This document shows, piece after piece, positions 6,677 to 8,948 of a DNA stretch of 8,948 nt (positions are counted from its first letter, which is position 1; each line of letters starts with the position of its first letter). The DNA lies in contig CAMVHY010000039.1 in assembly GCA_947167415.1 (NCBI GenBank), positions 1-8,948 on the forward strand, in the 5' to 3' direction. Position numbers and translations under genes: made by a program. This stretch comes from an uncultured Clostridia bacterium. GTDB lineage: Bacteria; Bacillota; Clostridia; Lachnospirales; CAMVHY01. The notes beneath the pieces are model-generated. The model was not told the DNA's origin. It saw nothing but the letters and a program-made list of their open reading frames with translations, and did no database searches.

Positions 6677-8099
6677 AATTAAATGGTTTTATAGTTTGAG
6701 ATTTAAATTAATTTTAAGCTATATGCTGATAAGTTTTATTCCGTTGGTAATTTTTTCGTTTTTTATTACTAACTCGATAAAAAATTATTTTAAAAACGAC
6801 CGGAGTAAATATTTATTAACAGACGCAAATATTATCGCCCGTAATATATCAAAAGGCGATTATTTTTTTGGCAAGAATACAAATCTTTTTGATGAAGAAC
6901 TTGAAAAAAAAAGTCTTGACGGGGCATATAGAATTTTAGTTTTAAATAAATTTTATTATGTAATAAATGATTCGAATAAGACTGCGACGGGAAAAATTTA
7001 TATTATTCCGGAAGTAATTGACGCAATAAAAAAAAAGGACCAGTCGGTCTTAAGAATAAATTCAAAACAAATTTATACGTGTGTGCCGATTCTTGATAAA
7101 AATTCTGAGGCGATTGGCACGGTTTTAATTATTTCGTCGGCAAAAGAAATCTTTTTGATTATAAATCAGATACAGCAAAAATTATTTTTCTTAATGGGAA
7201 TTATTTTCGCGATAATTTTTATTTCTGCGTTATTTATTTCGCATTTGATCATTAGTCCGTTAAAAAAAATTTTAGATGTTATAAATAAAATTTCGCTCGG
7301 GCATTTAAATGAAAGAATTAAAATTGATAATAAAGATGAATTTGCGAAATTAGCTTTTTCTTTTAATAAAATGACTGACAAATTAAATCAAACTGAAATT
7401 GCACGCGAAGAATTTGTTTCAAATGTTTCTCATGAATTAAAAACGCCTTTAAGTGCAATAAAAGTTTTGACTGAGTCGATGTTAAATGAAAATGAATTAC
7501 CGGTTAATATTTATCGTGAATTTTTGGGCGATATAAATTCAGAAATTGATCGCATGACGAATATTGTAAATGATTTGCTTACGCTTGTAAAATTAGATAA
7601 AAATCGATCGCCGTTAAATATTTCGAGTGTAAATTTTAATAATATGCTAGAAAATATAATTAAAAGGCTTTTACCGTTAGCAGCCAAAAAAAATATTTTG
7701 TTAGAGTTGACACATGAGACCAATAATATTTTTTTACAAGCGGACGAAGTAAAATTGTCGCTCGCAATTTCTAATTTAATTGACAATGGAATTAAATATA
7801 CGCCACCAAATGGTAAAGTGAAAATTAATATTAATGCAGACGAAAATTTTTGTTATCTTACTGTACAAGACAATGGAATCGGAATAAATGAGGCGGAGCA
7901 AAATAAAATTTTTGATCGATTTTATCGCATAGATAAAACCCGTGACCGAGAAACCGGCGGCACGGGCTTGGGTCTTGCTATTACTCGTTCAACTATTTTA
8001 ATGCATAAAGGTGAAATTAGTTTGACAAGCCAAGAAGGATTTGGCACAACTTTTTTTATTAAACTGCCATTAAGATTTAAATTTACCAAACGTAACTAA
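6621..8099 (+). CDS. Membrane sensor histidine kinase (WalK/PhoR-like, no PAS)
   Basis: Partner kinase of the upstream regulator. Numbered from GTG 6621: first membrane helix about 29-51; an extracytoplasmic region about 52-186 that may adopt a Cache/PAS-like fold (YRILVLNKFYYVINDSN, then YTCVPILDKNSEAIGTVLI); second helix about 187-211; HAMP about 209-262; HisKA with phospho-acceptor His271 in VSHELKTPLSAIK; HATPase with NLIDNGIKYT (N box), DNGIGI (G1), FDRFYR (F box) and GGTGLGLAI (G2). No cytoplasmic PAS lies between HAMP and HisKA, unlike classical WalK. The 3' end overlaps the convergent lipoprotein gene by 17 bp. The start is uncertain. GTG 6621 lies 56 bp inside the regulator gene with no clear ribosome site, and TTG 6696 also lacks one. 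The strong GGGGGGCAGG (6648-6657) points to in-frame ATT codons at 6660 or 6663. Confidence 0.93.
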   Translation: MSRFIFLRVGGQVIILRNKIKWFYSLRFKLILSYMLISFIPLVIFSFFITNSIKNYFKNDRSKYLLTDANIIARNISKGDYFFGKNTNLFDEELEKKSLDGAYRILVLNKFYYVINDSNKTATGKIYIIPEVIDAIKKKDQSVLRINSKQIYTCVPILDKNSEAIGTVLIISSAKEIFLIINQIQQKLFFLMGIIFAIIFISALFISHLIISPLKKILDVINKISLGHLNERIKIDNKDEFAKLAFSFNKMTDKLNQTEIAREEFVSNVSHELKTPLSAIKVLTESMLNENELPVNIYREFLGDINSEIDRMTNIVNDLLTLVKLDKNRSPLNISSVNFNNMLENIIKRLLPLAAKKNILLELTHETNNIFLQADEVKLSLAISNLIDNGIKYTPPNGKVKININADENFCYLTVQDNGIGINEAEQNKIFDRFYRIDKTRDRETGGTGLGLAITRSTILMHKGEISLTSQEGFGTTFFIKLPLRFKFTKRN

Positions 8100-8721
8100 A
8101 TTTAGTAAACAGCCATTTGCCATTTATTTTTTCGCAGACAAAACTATATTTTTCTGTCTCGAAAACAGCTTTTTTATAACTGTCGGCATCTACTTTGTCA
8201 AAATATTGTACGTCGATGCTATAAATAACTTTATCTTCGGTCTGTTCTTTTATTTCTGATTCAACTCGACTTTCAAAAGTATCCTGTACACACGGAACGA
8301 TATATAATTCACCGGATTTACTTTTTATACATTCGTCTCTAAACGCTTGGCCTAAAATTGTGTCAACCAATTCATCTGAAAAATACTCGCCCAAATATTT
8401 TTTTGCCGCGTCGACAGTCGAAAATCTTTCGTCCGTTACTTTATACCAAATTTCATTCGCGCGATTTCCCTTGATAAAAATATTTTTATCGTAATAATCA
8501 TCGCCTGTGTTGTCAAAATAAAAATATGACGCGGCTTTATGTGCTTCGTCGATTTTATCTTCAAGATTATCCAAATTTTTATCTTCTATATTTTCTGTTG
8601 TTATGCTTTCAGATGTTACGTTTTCGTTTGGAGTTTTTGAATTTTCATTTTCTGTTTGGCTACACGCAGTTAAAAATATTACAAAAAACAAGATAAAAGG
8701 CACATAAATTTTCTTTTTCAT
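8083..8721 (-). CDS. Lipoprotein with IseA-like (DL-endopeptidase inhibitor-like) domain
   Basis: A 212-residue lipoprotein. KKKIYVPFILFFVIFLTAC is a charged n-region, a hydrophobic core and the lipobox LTAC, with Cys at about residue 20. A polar Asn/Glu/Ser/Thr-rich tether follows to about residue 60, then a compact domain of about 150 residues. Its pattern (EIWYKVTDERFSTVDAAKKYL, YFSDELVDTIL, SGELYIVPC, a Tyr-rich IDVQYFD strand, then FVCEKINGKWLFTKF) resembles the IseA/YoeB family, whose B. subtilis member inhibits cell-wall DL-endopeptidases. I matched this from memory of the family pattern; a generic NTF2-like lipoprotein is the main alternative. ATG 8721 follows GGGGAGGTG (8740-8732) at 10 bases. 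A TTG one codon earlier (8724) is equally possible. The 3' end overlaps the kinase gene tail to tail, with no terminator between them. Confidence 0.82.
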   Translation of the reverse strand: MKKKIYVPFILFFVIFLTACSQTENENSKTPNENVTSESITTENIEDKNLDNLEDKIDEAHKAASYFYFDNTGDDYYDKNIFIKGNRANEIWYKVTDERFSTVDAAKKYLGEYFSDELVDTILGQAFRDECIKSKSGELYIVPCVQDTFESRVESEIKEQTEDKVIYSIDVQYFDKVDADSYKKAVFETEKYSFVCEKINGKWLFTKFSYVW

Positions 8722-8757
8722 CAAAAATTTTCACCTCCCCGTTATTTAACAGCAAGT

Positions 8758-8786
8758 AATTTATCAAACTTAATTGACAAAATCAA
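8758..8786 (-). promoter_or_regulatory. Candidate promoter of the lipoprotein gene
   Basis: On the minus strand TTGATT (8786-8781), a 17-base spacer and TAAATT (8763-8758) with a TGA just before the -10 form an extended-type promoter. Each hexamer matches consensus at 4 of 6. The start site would be about 30 bases before the ATG, upstream of the strong GGAGGTG. The spacing and TGn extension are good, the hexamers modest. Confidence 0.45.
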
Positions 8787-8788
8787 TT
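8772..8788. promoter_or_regulatory. Inverted repeat over the lipoprotein -35 (possible operator)
   Basis: AATTGA (8772-8777), a CAAAA spacer and TCAATT (8783-8788) form a perfect 6-5-6 dyad that covers the -35 hexamer of the lipoprotein promoter. A dimeric regulator bound here would block RNA polymerase. OmpR-type regulators more often bind direct repeats, so the neighbouring regulator is not an obvious ligand. In this AT-rich context chance is a real alternative. Confidence 0.35.
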
Positions 8789-8919
8789 TGTTTATGCAGA
8801 CGGCGATGATTAAAAAATAAAAAATAAGCTCATGATTTATTTTTTGCGGAGAAAAAATTTTTATGTATAAAGAATCAGTTGGCTATTTTTAATAAAAAAA
8901 TTAAAATCAAAAAAAAAAA

Positions 8920-8948
8920 TTGACGACAAAAGTTTTTAATGTTAAAAT
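8920..8948 (+). promoter_or_regulatory. Near-consensus promoter reading out of the right edge
   Basis: TTGACG (8920-8925), a 17-base spacer and TAAAAT (8943-8948), with TGT just before the -10, match consensus at 5 of 6 in each hexamer plus a TGn extension. The gene it serves lies beyond the window. Between here and the lipoprotein promoter (8789-8919) I see only AT-rich sequence with an AT-only dyad (AAAAAATAA / TTATTTTTT around 8823-8850) and no gene. Confidence 0.55.

Noticed and set aside
7166..7381. Minus-strand 71-codon open frame
   Set aside because: Lies wholly inside the histidine kinase HAMP region, has no ribosome site and encodes a low-complexity antisense product. It is a shadow frame.
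7511..7786. Minus-strand 91-codon open frame
   Set aside because: Antisense to the HisKA/HATPase region of the kinase, with no family resemblance or ribosome site. It is a shadow frame.
8823..8850. AT-only hairpin as a terminator
   Set aside because: The stem is only A-T pairs and no separate T run follows, so it is indistinguishable from background in this AT-rich stretch.

Overview
The window comes from a very AT-rich, low-GC bacterium with strong Shine-Dalgarno (SD) sites, frequent TTG/GTG starts, an uppS-cdsA-rseP envelope cluster, a lipobox lipoprotein and an OmpR-type two-component system. This suggests Bacillota (a clostridial or Negativicutes-type lineage). The genus cannot be fixed from the sequence.

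Left edge (1-400): two 96% identical 133-bp direct repeats, 244 bp apart. On the minus strand each holds a sigma70-type promoter, a T-rich leader, a GGGAGG ribosome site and the first codons of a tiny gene beginning MEN. The complete copy encodes a 27-residue peptide. The other copy runs off the left edge. This looks like a tandem family of small-peptide genes. A plus-strand membrane acyltransferase gene (402-1472) starts just beyond the second repeat and ends at a good intrinsic terminator.

Centre (1716-5740): a compact plus-strand cluster of uppS (undecaprenyl diphosphate synthase), cdsA (CDP-diglyceride synthase), rseP (site-2 intramembrane protease) and an IMP-dehydrogenase-like gene. The usual dxr between cdsA and rseP is absent, as is frr upstream of uppS. 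The IMPDH-like protein is the most striking object here. It keeps the barrel scaffold and the paired CBS (Bateman) domains. It has lost the catalytic Cys loop, the NAD-side DTAHGHS-type motif, the GMGS phosphate loop and nearly all of the mobile catalytic flap, so it looks like a pseudoenzyme that may sense nucleotides.

Right (5930-8948): an extended -10 promoter precedes a WalR/PhoB-like response regulator and an overlapping membrane histidine kinase. A minus-strand lipoprotein gene converges on the kinase and overlaps its 3' end by 17 bp. Its C-terminal domain resembles the IseA family of cell-wall endopeptidase inhibitors, which would suit a neighbouring cell-wall-type two-component system. 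The lipoprotein promoter carries a dyad over its -35. A near-consensus plus-strand promoter ends exactly at the right edge and should drive a gene outside the window.
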